Assembly: GCA_031260385.1 (NCBI GenBank)
Contig: JAIRKB010000238.1
Location: 1 to 11,856, forward strand
Origin: Propionibacteriaceae bacterium
GTDB lineage: Bacteria; Actinomycetota; Actinomycetes; Propionibacteriales; Propionibacteriaceae
DNA: 11,856 nt
Direction of reading: 5' to 3'
Under the pieces are notes generated by a model. It saw only the letters and a program-made list of their open reading frames with translations. It searched no databases and was not told where the DNA came from. Below are positions 1 through 6,730 of the stretch, piece by piece. Made by a program: the position numbers and the translations under genes. Positions within the stretch are counted from its first letter, which is position 1. Each line of letters opens with the position of its first letter.

Positions 1-656
1 TGACTAGCCTTGATCAAGAGACGTCCAGGATGGCTCTTAGTTCCCTCACCGAGATAGATCCCGCGCTTGCCCTCGCCGAAGTCGATCGCGATCAGCGATT
101 GAGGGCCACCATCCGTACCATCCAAATCCTCGTTAGGAAAGTAATGCCCGCTCACCACCGCCCGCCGTCCCTCGGCGGCGTCACTCGCCGCCCACAGATA
201 GGCGCGCATCAGGGCAATCGCATGGGCCGGGTCGTCTAGCCCGATCTGGACTTCGCTGACCGCCCCGAGATGGCCGATCTTGAGCGCCGCCAAGCGAGCG
301 AGGTGACCGGGCAGACGGACGTACGGTTGGTAGACCTGGACTTGGTTGGTATCAGCAAACTCACCTAGCTCGTCGAGACCAGCGGTGGTCGCTGCAGGCG
401 GGGCCGTGACCATGATCGGCACTCCACAATCGAGGGCAGTCTTGGCTAGCCCGGGGGTGGCCAAGGGGGACGCGAAACTAATCACGACATCGGCGCGCTG
501 GTCCGCCAGACAAGCCGCCAAATCGGTGTAGATCCCGTCGCGGGCCATCCGCCCGTTCAACAGAACAGTGGCTTGGCGCTCGAAGCCCGGGTATTGGTCG
601 AGGATTCGACGCAGGCCCCCCCAGCGCTGCCCGAGGCCGACCTGTACATATTTCAT
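1..656 (-). CDS. Gfo/Idh/MocA-family oxidoreductase, partial (C-terminus beyond window)
   Basis: The minus-strand frame is open from an ATG at 656 to the window edge, giving 218 residues with no stop. The N-terminus MKYVQVGLGQRWGG is a Rossmann NAD(P)-binding start (GLGQRWG, residues 7-13). LAACLADQRADVVISFASP (48-64) matches the family's 'd..vDvV.v.tP' strand, and CGVPIMVTAPPAATTAGLDEL (77-97) is the place of the family's EKP-A-T motif. PYVRLPGHLARLAALKIGHLGAV (111-133) resembles the helix leading into the C-terminal substrate domain. The usual EKP lysine is absent (TAPP instead), so ordinary dehydrogenase catalysis is doubtful. The start has no clear Shine-Dalgarno; AAAG lies just upstream. 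The gene is divergent from the transcarboxylase operon, 63 bp away. Substrate unknown. The fold is fairly certain; the activity is not. Confidence 0.75.
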   Translation of the reverse strand, partial: MKYVQVGLGQRWGGLRRILDQYPGFERQATVLLNGRMARDGIYTDLAACLADQRADVVISFASPLATPGLAKTALDCGVPIMVTAPPAATTAGLDELGEFADTNQVQVYQPYVRLPGHLARLAALKIGHLGAVSEVQIGLDDPAHAIALMRAYLWAASDAAEGRRAVVSGHYFPNEDLDGTDGGPQSLIAIDFGEGKRGIYLGEGTKSHPGRLLIKAS

Positions 657-719
657 AACTTTACTGTCCATACCTTGTAAAGATTAACGAACAGGGCCGA
701 AAGATGGTTGGATAGAGGC
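657..719. promoter_or_regulatory. Divergent intergenic region with probable promoters
   Basis: This 63-bp gap separates the minus-strand oxidoreductase from the transcarboxylase operon. Positions 657-690 are clearly AT-richer than the flanking genes, as expected for promoters. I could not choose convincing -35/-10 pairs. On the plus strand TTTACT (660-665) and TTAACG (684-689) are 18 bp apart but match the consensus poorly. On the minus strand TATGGA lies about 10 nt before the oxidoreductase ATG. It is the only upstream gap that could hold the transcarboxylase operon promoter. Confidence 0.35.
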
Positions 720-2219
720 ATGAGTCCGCGAAAAATTGGTATTACTGAGCTCGCCCTGCGTGATGCCCACCAGAGCCTCCTCGCTACCCGCATGGCCACC
801 GAAGATATGGTCGGTGCCTGTGAGGATATTGACAAGGCTGGTTTCTGGTCGGTCGAATGTTGGGGTGGAGCGACCTACGATTCCTGCATCCGTTTCCTCA
901 ATGAGGATCCCTGGGTCAGGCTACGCACCTTCCGCGAGTTGATGCCGAATACGCAGTTGCAGATGCTGCTGCGCGGCCAGAACCTGCTTGGCTATCGTCA
1001 CTATGAAGATATGGTCGTCGAGCGGTTCGTCGAGAAGTCGGCTGAAAACGGGATGGATGTCTTCCGGGTGTTTGACGCTGTCAATGACCCGCGCAACATG
1101 GCCAAGGCAATGCAGGCGGTCGCCAAGACCGGCAAGCACGCCCAAGGCACAATCTGCTACACGATTTCCCCGGTTCACACCGTTGAGGGGTACGTCAAGC
1201 TAGCCGGACAACTGATTGAGATGGGTGCTCAGTCGATATGCATCAAGGACATGGCGGCTTTGCTGAAGCCCCAACCGGCCTTCGATATCGTGCGCGCCAT
1301 CAAGGAGACCTACGGGGAAGAGACCGTGATTTCGGTCCACTGCCACGCGACGTCTGGGGTGACGATGGTGACCCTGCAGAAGGCGATCGAAGCTGGCGCG
1401 GATTGCGTTGACACGGCGATCTCGTCGATGAGCCTCGGGCCGGGCCACAACCCCACCGAGTCCTTCGTCGAAATGTTGGAGGGAACCCGTTTCACCACCG
1501 ATGTTGACATGGATCGTTTGCTGAAGATCCGCGACCATTTCGCGAAGATCCGTCCGCGTTATGCGGCCCAAGAGTCCGCCATCCTGGTGGACACCGACAT
1601 CTTCGCCTCCCAGATTCCGGGCGGCATGTTGTCGAATATGGAGTCGCAGCTCAAAGAGCAAGGCGCTGGCGATCGAGTACGCGAAGTGATGGCTGAGGTG
1701 CCGCGCGTGAAGGCCGATGCTGGCCATCCGCCGCTGGTGACCCCGACCTCGCAGATTGTCGGCACCCAAGCCGTTTTCAACGTTCTCTTTGGGAAGTACG
1801 AAAAGATCACCGGCGAGTTCGCTGACCTGGTCTTGGGCTACTACGGCCGTACCCTCGGCGACGTGCCACCAACCGTGGTCAAGCTCGCCCAGGCCCAGTC
1901 TGGCAAGAAGCCGATCACCGGGCGTCCGGCAGACCTGCTGAAGCCGGAATGGGATGACCTGGTCGAGGCCGCCAAGGCCCTGCCTGGCACGGATGGGACG
2001 GACGAGGATGTGCTCACCTATGCGATGTTCCCGGCGATTGCGCCGGGCTTCTTCGCCAAGCGTGACGATGGTCCGAAGTCGGTGGCGATGTCCGAAGCCG
2101 AGTATGCGGCGATGAAGGCAGCTGAAACCAGTGGGGAAAAGACCTCCGGTGTCAGCGCTGCAACCTATAATGTTTCCGTTGGTGGACGTACGCACACGGT
2201 GAAGGTCGAGAGGGCCTGA
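720..2219 (+). CDS. Methylmalonyl-CoA carboxytransferase 5S subunit (transcarboxylase)
   Basis: This subunit moves the carboxyl group from carboxybiotin on the 1.3S subunit to pyruvate, making oxaloacetate in the cytoplasmic Wood-Werkman cycle. The protein has 499 residues. MSPRKIGITELALRDAHQSL starts a TIM-barrel carboxyltransferase domain like pyruvate carboxylase. Expected metal ligands are present: D15 (LRDAHQ), K176 (IKDMAALLKPQ, carbamylated in the family) and H207/H209 (HCHATSG). The C-terminal segment ends TYNVSVGGRTHTVKVERA, as I remember the Propionibacterium protein ending. I chose ATG 720 because MSPR matches the known N-terminus; an in-frame TTG at 708 would add four residues. 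The ribosome site is weak: GGA at 710-712, and AGAGG at 714-718 lies too close. The 12S gene starts 3 bp after the stop. Confidence 0.95.
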   Translation: MSPRKIGITELALRDAHQSLLATRMATEDMVGACEDIDKAGFWSVECWGGATYDSCIRFLNEDPWVRLRTFRELMPNTQLQMLLRGQNLLGYRHYEDMVVERFVEKSAENGMDVFRVFDAVNDPRNMAKAMQAVAKTGKHAQGTICYTISPVHTVEGYVKLAGQLIEMGAQSICIKDMAALLKPQPAFDIVRAIKETYGEETVISVHCHATSGVTMVTLQKAIEAGADCVDTAISSMSLGPGHNPTESFVEMLEGTRFTTDVDMDRLLKIRDHFAKIRPRYAAQESAILVDTDIFASQIPGGMLSNMESQLKEQGAGDRVREVMAEVPRVKADAGHPPLVTPTSQIVGTQAVFNVLFGKYEKITGEFADLVLGYYGRTLGDVPPTVVKLAQAQSGKKPITGRPADLLKPEWDDLVEAAKALPGTDGTDEDVLTYAMFPAIAPGFFAKRDDGPKSVAMSEAEYAAMKAAETSGEKTSGVSAATYNVSVGGRTHTVKVERA

Positions 2220-2222
2220 CCG

Positions 2223-3776
2223 ATGAGCGCGAAGACAATGTCCGAGCTCCTCGCCCAACTGAACGAGCAGCGGACAGCAAAGGAACTAGGTGGCGGCGAG
2301 GCGCGGCACGAGAAGCAACGCGCTCAGGGCAAGAAAACCGCCCGCGAGCGCTTAGCGGAACTGCTCGACGACGGGACTTTCCAAGAGGTTGGGCTCTTCC
2401 GCCGGAACCGGACCGTCGAATTCGGGATGGCCAAAGCCGACCCGCCCGCTGAGGGTGTGGTAACCGGTGTTGGTACGGTCCTCGGGCGTCCCGTTAACGT
2501 TGCTAGCCAGGACTTCTCCGTTATGGGTGGTTCGGCTGGTGAAGGCCACTCGATCAAAGTCGTCAAGATGATGGAATCGGCCCTCCAGAATGGCAACCCT
2601 TTCGTGTTCATCAACGACTCCGGTGGAGCGCGGGTTCAGGAAGGGATCGACTCACTATCGGGCTACGGCATGGTCTTCTATGCCAATGTCCAACTGTCGG
2701 GGGTCGTGCCCCAGATTTCAGTGATCTGCGGGCCTTGCGCTGGTGGGGCGGCTTATTCGCCGGCTCTGACCGACTTCATCATCCAGACCCGCAAGGCGGC
2801 GATGTTCATCACCGGGCCGAATGTCATCAAGCAGGTGACCGGTGAGGATGTCACCCAGGAGCAACTGGGTGGCGCTGATGCTCACATGCAGAAATCGGGT
2901 GTCATCCACTTTGTGGCCGACGATGATGATCAAGCGTTGCTGATCGCCAAGAAGCTGCTGAGCTTCCTGCCGCAGAATAATTCTGAGGATCCGCCGATCG
3001 TTGATCCGGATATGAACGTCGCCCTCGACGAAGGGCTGCGCGATCTCGTCCCCCTGGAGGCAACCAGAGGTTACGATATTCGCGACGTCATTCGCCGGCT
3101 GGTTGACCACCAGGACTTCCTCGAGGTTCACGCGCAATATGCCATGAGCATCGTCGTTGGGTTCGCTCGGATCTGTGGTCGGACGATCGGGATCGTTGCT
3201 AACCAGCCGTCGGTGATGGCTGGGGTGCTCGACATCAACTCCTCCGATAAGGGGGCTCGGTTCGTCCAGTTCTGTGATGCTTTCAACATTCCAATCGTGA
3301 CCTTGGTTGATGTACCGGGGTTCATGCCTGGGGTGGCTCAAGAGCATGGCGGGATCATCCGTCACGGCGCCAAGATGCTGTATACCTACTCCGAAGCGAC
3401 CGTGCCTTTGATCACGGTCACCTTGCGGAAGGCGTACGGTGGAGCGTATCTCGCGATGGCCTCGCGCGACCTGGGGGCGGATGCTGCCTTCGCTTGGCCC
3501 ACGGCTGAGATCGCGGTTATGGGCGCTGAAGGTGCGGCGGCAGTGGTCTTCGCTCGCGAGATCAAAGCGGCTGAGGATCCGGATGCTAAGCGGGTGGAGA
3601 TGATCGCGCAATATCGCGACACCTTCTCGACCCCATTCATGGCCGCTTCGCGTGGCCTGATTGACGACATCATTGATCCGGCGGAAACCCGGGCCAAGAT
3701 CGCTTTTGCATTGGAACAGTTGTCGGGTAAGCGTAAGTTACGCCCGGCCAAGAAGCATGGGGTCTTCCCCAGCTAG
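2223..3776 (+). CDS. Methylmalonyl-CoA carboxytransferase 12S subunit
   Basis: The CoA-ester half of transcarboxylase: it takes the carboxyl group from methylmalonyl-CoA, releases propionyl-CoA and loads biotin on the 1.3S subunit. The 517 residues form two crotonase-like halves. The N-half carries GGSAGEGHS (102-110), DSGGARVQEGIDSLSGYG (132-149) and GPCAGGAAYSPALTDF (170-185). The C-half carries VDVPGFMPG (362-370), GGIIRHGAKMLYTYSEATVP (376-395) and RKAYGGAYLAM (402-412). The glycine pairs before A136 and after Y405 are the usual acyl-CoA oxyanion-hole positions. The end RPAKKHGVFPS agrees with the Propionibacterium 12S tail as remembered. Start ATG 2223 has AGAGGG about 8 nt upstream, inside the last 5S codons, so translation is probably coupled. 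ATG 2238 is a less likely start. Confidence 0.95.
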   Translation: MSAKTMSELLAQLNEQRTAKELGGGEARHEKQRAQGKKTARERLAELLDDGTFQEVGLFRRNRTVEFGMAKADPPAEGVVTGVGTVLGRPVNVASQDFSVMGGSAGEGHSIKVVKMMESALQNGNPFVFINDSGGARVQEGIDSLSGYGMVFYANVQLSGVVPQISVICGPCAGGAAYSPALTDFIIQTRKAAMFITGPNVIKQVTGEDVTQEQLGGADAHMQKSGVIHFVADDDDQALLIAKKLLSFLPQNNSEDPPIVDPDMNVALDEGLRDLVPLEATRGYDIRDVIRRLVDHQDFLEVHAQYAMSIVVGFARICGRTIGIVANQPSVMAGVLDINSSDKGARFVQFCDAFNIPIVTLVDVPGFMPGVAQEHGGIIRHGAKMLYTYSEATVPLITVTLRKAYGGAYLAMASRDLGADAAFAWPTAEIAVMGAEGAAAVVFAREIKAAEDPDAKRVEMIAQYRDTFSTPFMAASRGLIDDIIDPAETRAKIAFALEQLSGKRKLRPAKKHGVFPS

Positions 3777-3794
3777 GGCAAGGAAGGTAAAGCA

Positions 3795-4049
3795 ATGAGC
3801 CAAGATCAAGAACTGCTCGACCTGGTCAAGACCCTGTCTGGCCGTGTCAAATCGCTGGAGAAAGAGATTAAGTCGCTGAAGATTGTCGGCGCGGCGGATG
3901 TGCCCCAGGAAACTCTGGTCGCCATCGCTGCCGGGGTCGCGGCCTATCTCGGCTACCAAGGTGAGAAGCGGCAAGCCCGCTTCGGCGCCTCCCCCATCTG
4001 GGCTAAAGGCACTCGTGTCGCCCAACTGAACCACGCTCCCGTCCGGTGA
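3795..4049 (+). CDS. Small coiled-coil protein of the transcarboxylase operon
   Basis: An 84-residue protein between the 12S and 1.3S genes, with an excellent ribosome site (AAGGAAGG at 3780-3787, 7 nt before ATG). Residues 1-30 form an amphipathic heptad pattern (L8, V11, L14, V18, L21, I25, L28), consistent with a coiled coil. A short linker leads to VPQETLVAIAAGVAAYLGYQ (36-55), a second alanine-rich helix, then a basic tail with a single Trp (W69). No signal peptide or membrane segment. I recall a small unnamed gene at the same place in other propionibacterial transcarboxylase operons. The 'P..ETLVAIAAGVAA' helix followed by a Trp-containing tail loosely recalls the actinobacterial acyl-CoA carboxylase epsilon subunit. 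An accessory or assembly subunit is an inference; the reading frame itself is well supported. Confidence 0.85.
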   Translation: MSQDQELLDLVKTLSGRVKSLEKEIKSLKIVGAADVPQETLVAIAAGVAAYLGYQGEKRQARFGASPIWAKGTRVAQLNHAPVR

Positions 4050-4051
4050 TC

Positions 4052-4066
4052 AAGGAAGGTCAAGGA
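4052..4066 (+). promoter_or_regulatory. Doubled Shine-Dalgarno before the 1.3S gene
   Basis: CAAGGAAGGT CAAGGAAATG holds two purine-rich sites: AAGGAAGG at 4052-4059 (8 nt before the ATG, ideal spacing) and AAGGA at 4062-4066 (too close to work alone). The small-protein gene has the same AAGGAAGG upstream. A strong site fits the high demand for the biotin carrier, but the expression level is an inference. Confidence 0.5.
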
Positions 4067-4067
4067 A

Positions 4068-4430
4068 ATGAAACTAAAAGTGACTGTCAATCAGATCCCG
4101 TACGAGGTCGAAGTTGAGGTTGACGAATCCCCGGCTGTGTTGCCCCCGGTTTATATCGGTGGTGGCTCTGGTGGTCCGGCGGCAGCTCCTGCTGGTCCGG
4201 CGGCACCGAAAGCCAATGTCGTTGCCGCCCCGCTAGCCGGGTCGGTTCGCAAGATCCTCGTCGCCGTTGGCGCGACGGTCTCCGCTGGTGAGGTCGTCGC
4301 CGTGCTAGAAGCGATGAAGATGGAAACTGAAATCCAGTCCCCAATCGCGGGCACGGTGACCAAGGTTCTCACCGAGGTCGGCGCTGCCGTCCAAGGTGGC
4401 GACGCGATCATCAGCATCGACCCCGCTTAG
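4068..4430 (+). CDS. Methylmalonyl-CoA carboxytransferase 1.3S biotin carrier subunit
   Basis: The swinging biotin arm that shuttles the carboxyl group between the 12S and 5S active sites. It has 120 residues. The N-terminal segment MKLKVTVNQIPYEVEVEVDE is the conserved part known to bind the large subunits. A flexible Gly/Ala/Pro linker (31-48) follows, then a biotinyl-lipoyl domain (about 51-120) with EAMKMETEI (81-89). K84 in AMKM is the biotinylated lysine. The length is close to the 123 residues remembered for P. freudenreichii. It is the last gene of the operon; a 60-nt hairpin begins 11 nt after the stop. A biotin protein ligase must be encoded elsewhere. Confidence 0.95.
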   Translation: MKLKVTVNQIPYEVEVEVDESPAVLPPVYIGGGSGGPAAAPAGPAAPKANVVAAPLAGSVRKILVAVGATVSAGEVVAVLEAMKMETEIQSPIAGTVTKVLTEVGAAVQGGDAIISIDPA

Positions 4431-4441
4431 GCAAGTAAGTC

Positions 4442-4501
4442 GCGAGTGTCGAGTTTGGTGACGATTTCTGGTTAGAAATCGTTCCATAACTCGACACTCG
4501 C
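4442..4501. terminator. Large bipartite palindrome between convergent genes
   Basis: Outer arms 4442-4455 and 4488-4501 are perfectly complementary over 14 bp (GCGAGTGTCGAGTT). Inner arms 4461-4469 and 4474-4482 are perfect over 9 bp (ACGATTTCT) around a GGTT loop. Between them 5 nt per side (TGGTG against TCCAT) mostly do not pair. It lies 11 nt after the 1.3S stop and 32 nt before the end of the convergent gene, so it can serve as terminator in both directions. No T-run follows on either strand. The length and near-perfect symmetry also suit a small palindromic repeat element (REP or MITE-like); one window cannot tell these apart. Confidence 0.7.
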
Positions 4502-4533
4502 TGATCGCTAGTGGGGTTATTGGCCAGGTGGGG

Positions 4534-5196
4534 CTACTTGCCGATCGACAGCGCCAGTAGGCGGCGGATGTGCAAGGTGAGTTCTTTGAAGGCGCTGCGA
4601 AGGCTGATCTCGTCTAGGGTTTCGATGAGGGCTTCGGTGTCCTCAATGCTTAGTCCATCGCGGTTGCCCGCTAGGACGGCGACACGAGAAGCCACGACAT
4701 AGAGCACAATCTCGTGGTCGTTGGCGCGCTCGCCGATCATCTCGCCAACCTTGGTCGAGCGGGAGGCGAACTGGATGAAATCCTTGTTCATTAGCGCGTA
4801 GTTAAGCTTGCCCTCTTCGTCGGTATAGCGCTCAATCAGGGCGTTATACTCTGGGGTGTTAACCATGTCGGCTTTTTCTCTGTCGGTTTCGGCGACGGCC
4901 TCTTCGGCATCGGCGTGGTCTTCAAAGACCGTGATCTTGATCTTGCCACGGGCGGTGTAGGGCAAGCCGTGGGTCAGCTCCTGGGCTTCATAGACGGCTT
5001 CGTTCGGGAATAGCTCCGCTTCGTAGAGTCCAAAAGGGGTCGCCTCGCCGCTGCGGCGATCGATAGTAAAGACCGCCGAGACGTCGGTGTCGAGCCGAAG
5101 AATCTTCAACCCCGCCCCCCCGGTCGCCAGTTTCTGTTTGTAAGCGATCGCCGGGATAGCGGTCAACTCCACCGCCGTCGTTCTAATGATGTTCAC
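4534..5196 (-). CDS. Hypothetical protein, 220 residues, downstream of the AAA ATPase
   Basis: I do not recognise this family. From a GTG at 5196 the protein has 220 residues and begins (M)NIIRTTAVELTAIPAIAYKQ. The first ~92 residues look beta-rich (GLKILRLDTDVSAVFTIDRR; GLPYTARGKIKITVF), and 93-132 is strongly acidic. The rest appears helical, with a hydrophobic stretch HEIVLYVVASRVAVLAG (161-177) and a Leu-rich end (LTLHIRRLLALSIGK). No signal peptide, clear membrane segment, cysteine cluster or nucleotide motif is visible. The start is uncertain: GGAAGG lies about 11 nt before the GTG, and an in-frame TTG at 5256 would add 20 residues with a GGGGAG too close to use. It follows the ATPase on the same strand by 98 bp, so co-transcription is plausible but unproven. 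Confidence 0.75.
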   Translation of the reverse strand: MNIIRTTAVELTAIPAIAYKQKLATGGAGLKILRLDTDVSAVFTIDRRSGEATPFGLYEAELFPNEAVYEAQELTHGLPYTARGKIKITVFEDHADAEEAVAETDREKADMVNTPEYNALIERYTDEEGKLNYALMNKDFIQFASRSTKVGEMIGERANDHEIVLYVVASRVAVLAGNRDGLSIEDTEALIETLDEISLRSAFKELTLHIRRLLALSIGK

Positions 5197-5294
5197 AGGT
5201 CTTCGTGCCTTCCATGCCTTGATAGGGAGATTTGGACAAGACAACAGTATCGGCAATCTCCCCTTGGCCCAAACCCCGCTCAGACCCGAAGGAA

Positions 5295-6581
5295 TCAGGG
5301 GGTCAGCAGGGCGAGGGGTACGACCGCGACGCCGTCCTTGCGGCGATAGGCTTCGGGGCCGGTGTTGATCAGAACAGTGTCGAGGACCAGATCAGGCATC
5401 TGCGCTTTTAGCCAGGTTAACTGGGCAATATCGGCGGGGCGTACGATCGACGAGAGCTTGATCTCAAAGGCCACAATCTTGAGGTCTGGACGCTGAATAA
5501 TCAGATCGATTTCGCGCTCGCCGCCATGGGTGCGCAGGTGGAAAGCTTTCGCTCTCGCGCTTTGTGCGAGACTGCGGATGGTTTGGACACTCAGCGACTC
5601 GAAGAGCGCGCCAAGAAAGACACCCTCGCTGCGTACCGGCCCTTGACCGCTGATTAGCGAGTCAGCGGTGGCGCCGACAAGGCGCGCGGCTAGTCCGGGA
5701 TCGACTAGGTGGTGTTTTGGGGATTGTCCCAGATGTTTCAGTGAGGCCAGTACGGGACTCCAAGCGGGGAGGGGATCGACCACCCAGAGGCGTTGCAGCA
5801 GGTCGCGGTAGGTCATAGCAGTGATTTTGCTTGGTTTGGCGTCCTCGCCAGGACTAGCCGCATTTAGCAGTGACGCGTACGATGCCGTGGTGGCGGTGGC
5901 TGCGCCGTAGGCAGTCAGCCAGGACAGCAGACTGGTAGGGCGGCGGACGACTTGGCCAGCCTCGGAGACATCGTGGTCAACAATGTGATCAATGTAGCTA
6001 TCGAGGAGGTACGGTCTAGCGGCTGGCAGGGCCGCCCTAATGCCTGGAAACCCCGAGGTTAGGATTTCGTTGGTGTAGTCCGGAAGGGTGATTGTGGTGC
6101 TGCCAGCAATCTCGGGTCTTTCGCCGCTGAGCAGTCGGCTCAGGGAAACCGTGCCAGTGGGAACACCGCGTTCGGGCAGACTCATGGGCCGCATCATTAC
6201 GCGGACGATTCGTCCGGCGCCGGAATGGGGAAGTGGCTTGCCCCTGGGAGTGGGCTGCTGGTTCAGGGAGGCTGAGCCAGCTAGTAGGAACCGCCCAGGA
6301 TTGGCACCCTTGTCGACTGCTCGGCGCACGAGGTCCCAGGTGGATGGCACACGTTGCCACTCGTCAATGAAGGTCGTTCCAGAGTTGCTTTGGAGCACCA
6401 ACTCGGGGTTGGCGTCGACCATGGCGTGGATAGTCGGGTTGTCTAGAGGGTAGATCTGGGCCGAGCGTCCGGTCGCCGTCTCGGTTTTCCCAACGCCTTT
6501 TGCGCCTTCAATAGCGATGGCTGGCAAGATCGCCATAAGCTCATCGAGTTGGTCATCGACCAAGCGTCGCTGGTAGGTCAT
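5295..6581 (-). CDS. AAA_14/DUF4143-type ATPase with PD-(D/E)XK-like C-terminus
   Basis: A 428-residue protein. Walker A is GAKGVGKT (26-33); Walker B is TTFIDEWQRVP (69-79, D73/E74); LLAGSASL (99-106) fits a sensor-1 strand. The middle (about 165-330) is the helical DUF4143 region. The C-terminus reads EIDLII (357-362) and FEIKLSS (372-378); E357, D359 and E373-x-K375 fit the restriction-endonuclease-like core common in this family, and are intact. The family is widespread and mobile in bacteria and archaea; its role is largely unknown, with defence or regulatory roles often suggested. ATG 6581 has no Shine-Dalgarno. A TATAGT box ends exactly 6 nt before it, so the transcript is probably leaderless. 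Soluble, no membrane segments. The unknown 220-residue gene follows. Confidence 0.9.
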   Translation of the reverse strand: MTYQRRLVDDQLDELMAILPAIAIEGAKGVGKTETATGRSAQIYPLDNPTIHAMVDANPELVLQSNSGTTFIDEWQRVPSTWDLVRRAVDKGANPGRFLLAGSASLNQQPTPRGKPLPHSGAGRIVRVMMRPMSLPERGVPTGTVSLSRLLSGERPEIAGSTTITLPDYTNEILTSGFPGIRAALPAARPYLLDSYIDHIVDHDVSEAGQVVRRPTSLLSWLTAYGAATATTASYASLLNAASPGEDAKPSKITAMTYRDLLQRLWVVDPLPAWSPVLASLKHLGQSPKHHLVDPGLAARLVGATADSLISGQGPVRSEGVFLGALFESLSVQTIRSLAQSARAKAFHLRTHGGEREIDLIIQRPDLKIVAFEIKLSSIVRPADIAQLTWLKAQMPDLVLDTVLINTGPEAYRRKDGVAVVPLALLTP

Positions 6582-6585
6582 ATTG

Positions 6586-6669
6586 CTACTATACTATTTC
6601 TGGACGTTCTACTATACCATTTCTGGGAGTTCTACTATACCATTTCTGGACGTTCTACTATACCATTTC
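6586..6669. repeat. Array of 23-bp tandem repeats, 3.7 copies
   Basis: Copies at 6586-6608, 6609-6631 and 6632-6654, plus a partial copy (15 bp) at 6655-6669. The core on the plus strand is CTACTATACCATTTC followed by TGG(AC/GA)GTT. Copy 1 differs by TATACT for TATACC; copy 2 carries GGGAGTT for GGACGTT; copies 3 and 4 match over their shared length. The array ends 4 bp from the ATPase start codon, so it occupies the whole core promoter. Its base composition (AT-rich) is unlike the surrounding DNA. There are no unique spacers, so it is not CRISPR. Confidence 0.95.
6588..6593 (-). promoter_or_regulatory. Probable -10 box of the AAA ATPase gene (leaderless)
   Basis: On the minus strand TATAGT is followed by AGCAAT and then ATG, putting the A of the start codon where transcription should begin (+1). 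The same TATAGT recurs in each repeat copy (6611-6616, 6634-6639, 6657-6662), so boxes are 17 bp apart edge to edge, the usual -35/-10 spacing. No TTGACA-like -35 is present; its place is taken by the next TATAGT. Confidence 0.6.
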
Positions 6670-6717
6670 ACGCCACCTGTCCTGCGCGGCAGGGTCAGGG
6701 GGTGGGTTGCCGGGTGG

Positions 6718-6723
6718 TAGTCT
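6718..6723 (+). promoter_or_regulatory. Possible -10 box for holB (leaderless)
   Basis: TAGTCT fits TANNNT and ends 7 nt before ATG 6731, suitable for a leaderless transcript. No -35 was recognised. The only other purine tract, GGCGGG, abuts the ATG and is too close to act as a ribosome site. Confidence 0.35.
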
Positions 6724-6730
6724 GGCGGGT

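Noticed and set aside
1200..2258. Long open frame of 352 codons on the minus strand opposite the 5S gene
   Set aside because: It lies wholly opposite a well-conserved gene and its product is rich in Arg, His and Gly with no recognisable domain. It is an artefact of the GC-rich codon pattern of the true gene.
2718..3611. Open frame of 297 codons on the minus strand opposite the 12S gene
   Set aside because: Same reasoning: fully antisense to a conserved gene, no domain, odd composition rich in His, Arg and Asp.
5225..5262. Inverted repeat GGGAGATT/AATCTCCC between the ATPase and the unknown gene, as a terminator
   Set aside because: The stem is only 8 bp with a 22-nt loop and no T-run. It is too weak to call, so co-transcription of the two genes stays open.
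6586..6669. CRISPR array
   Set aside because: The 23-bp units are directly adjacent with no unique spacers, and no cas gene is present.
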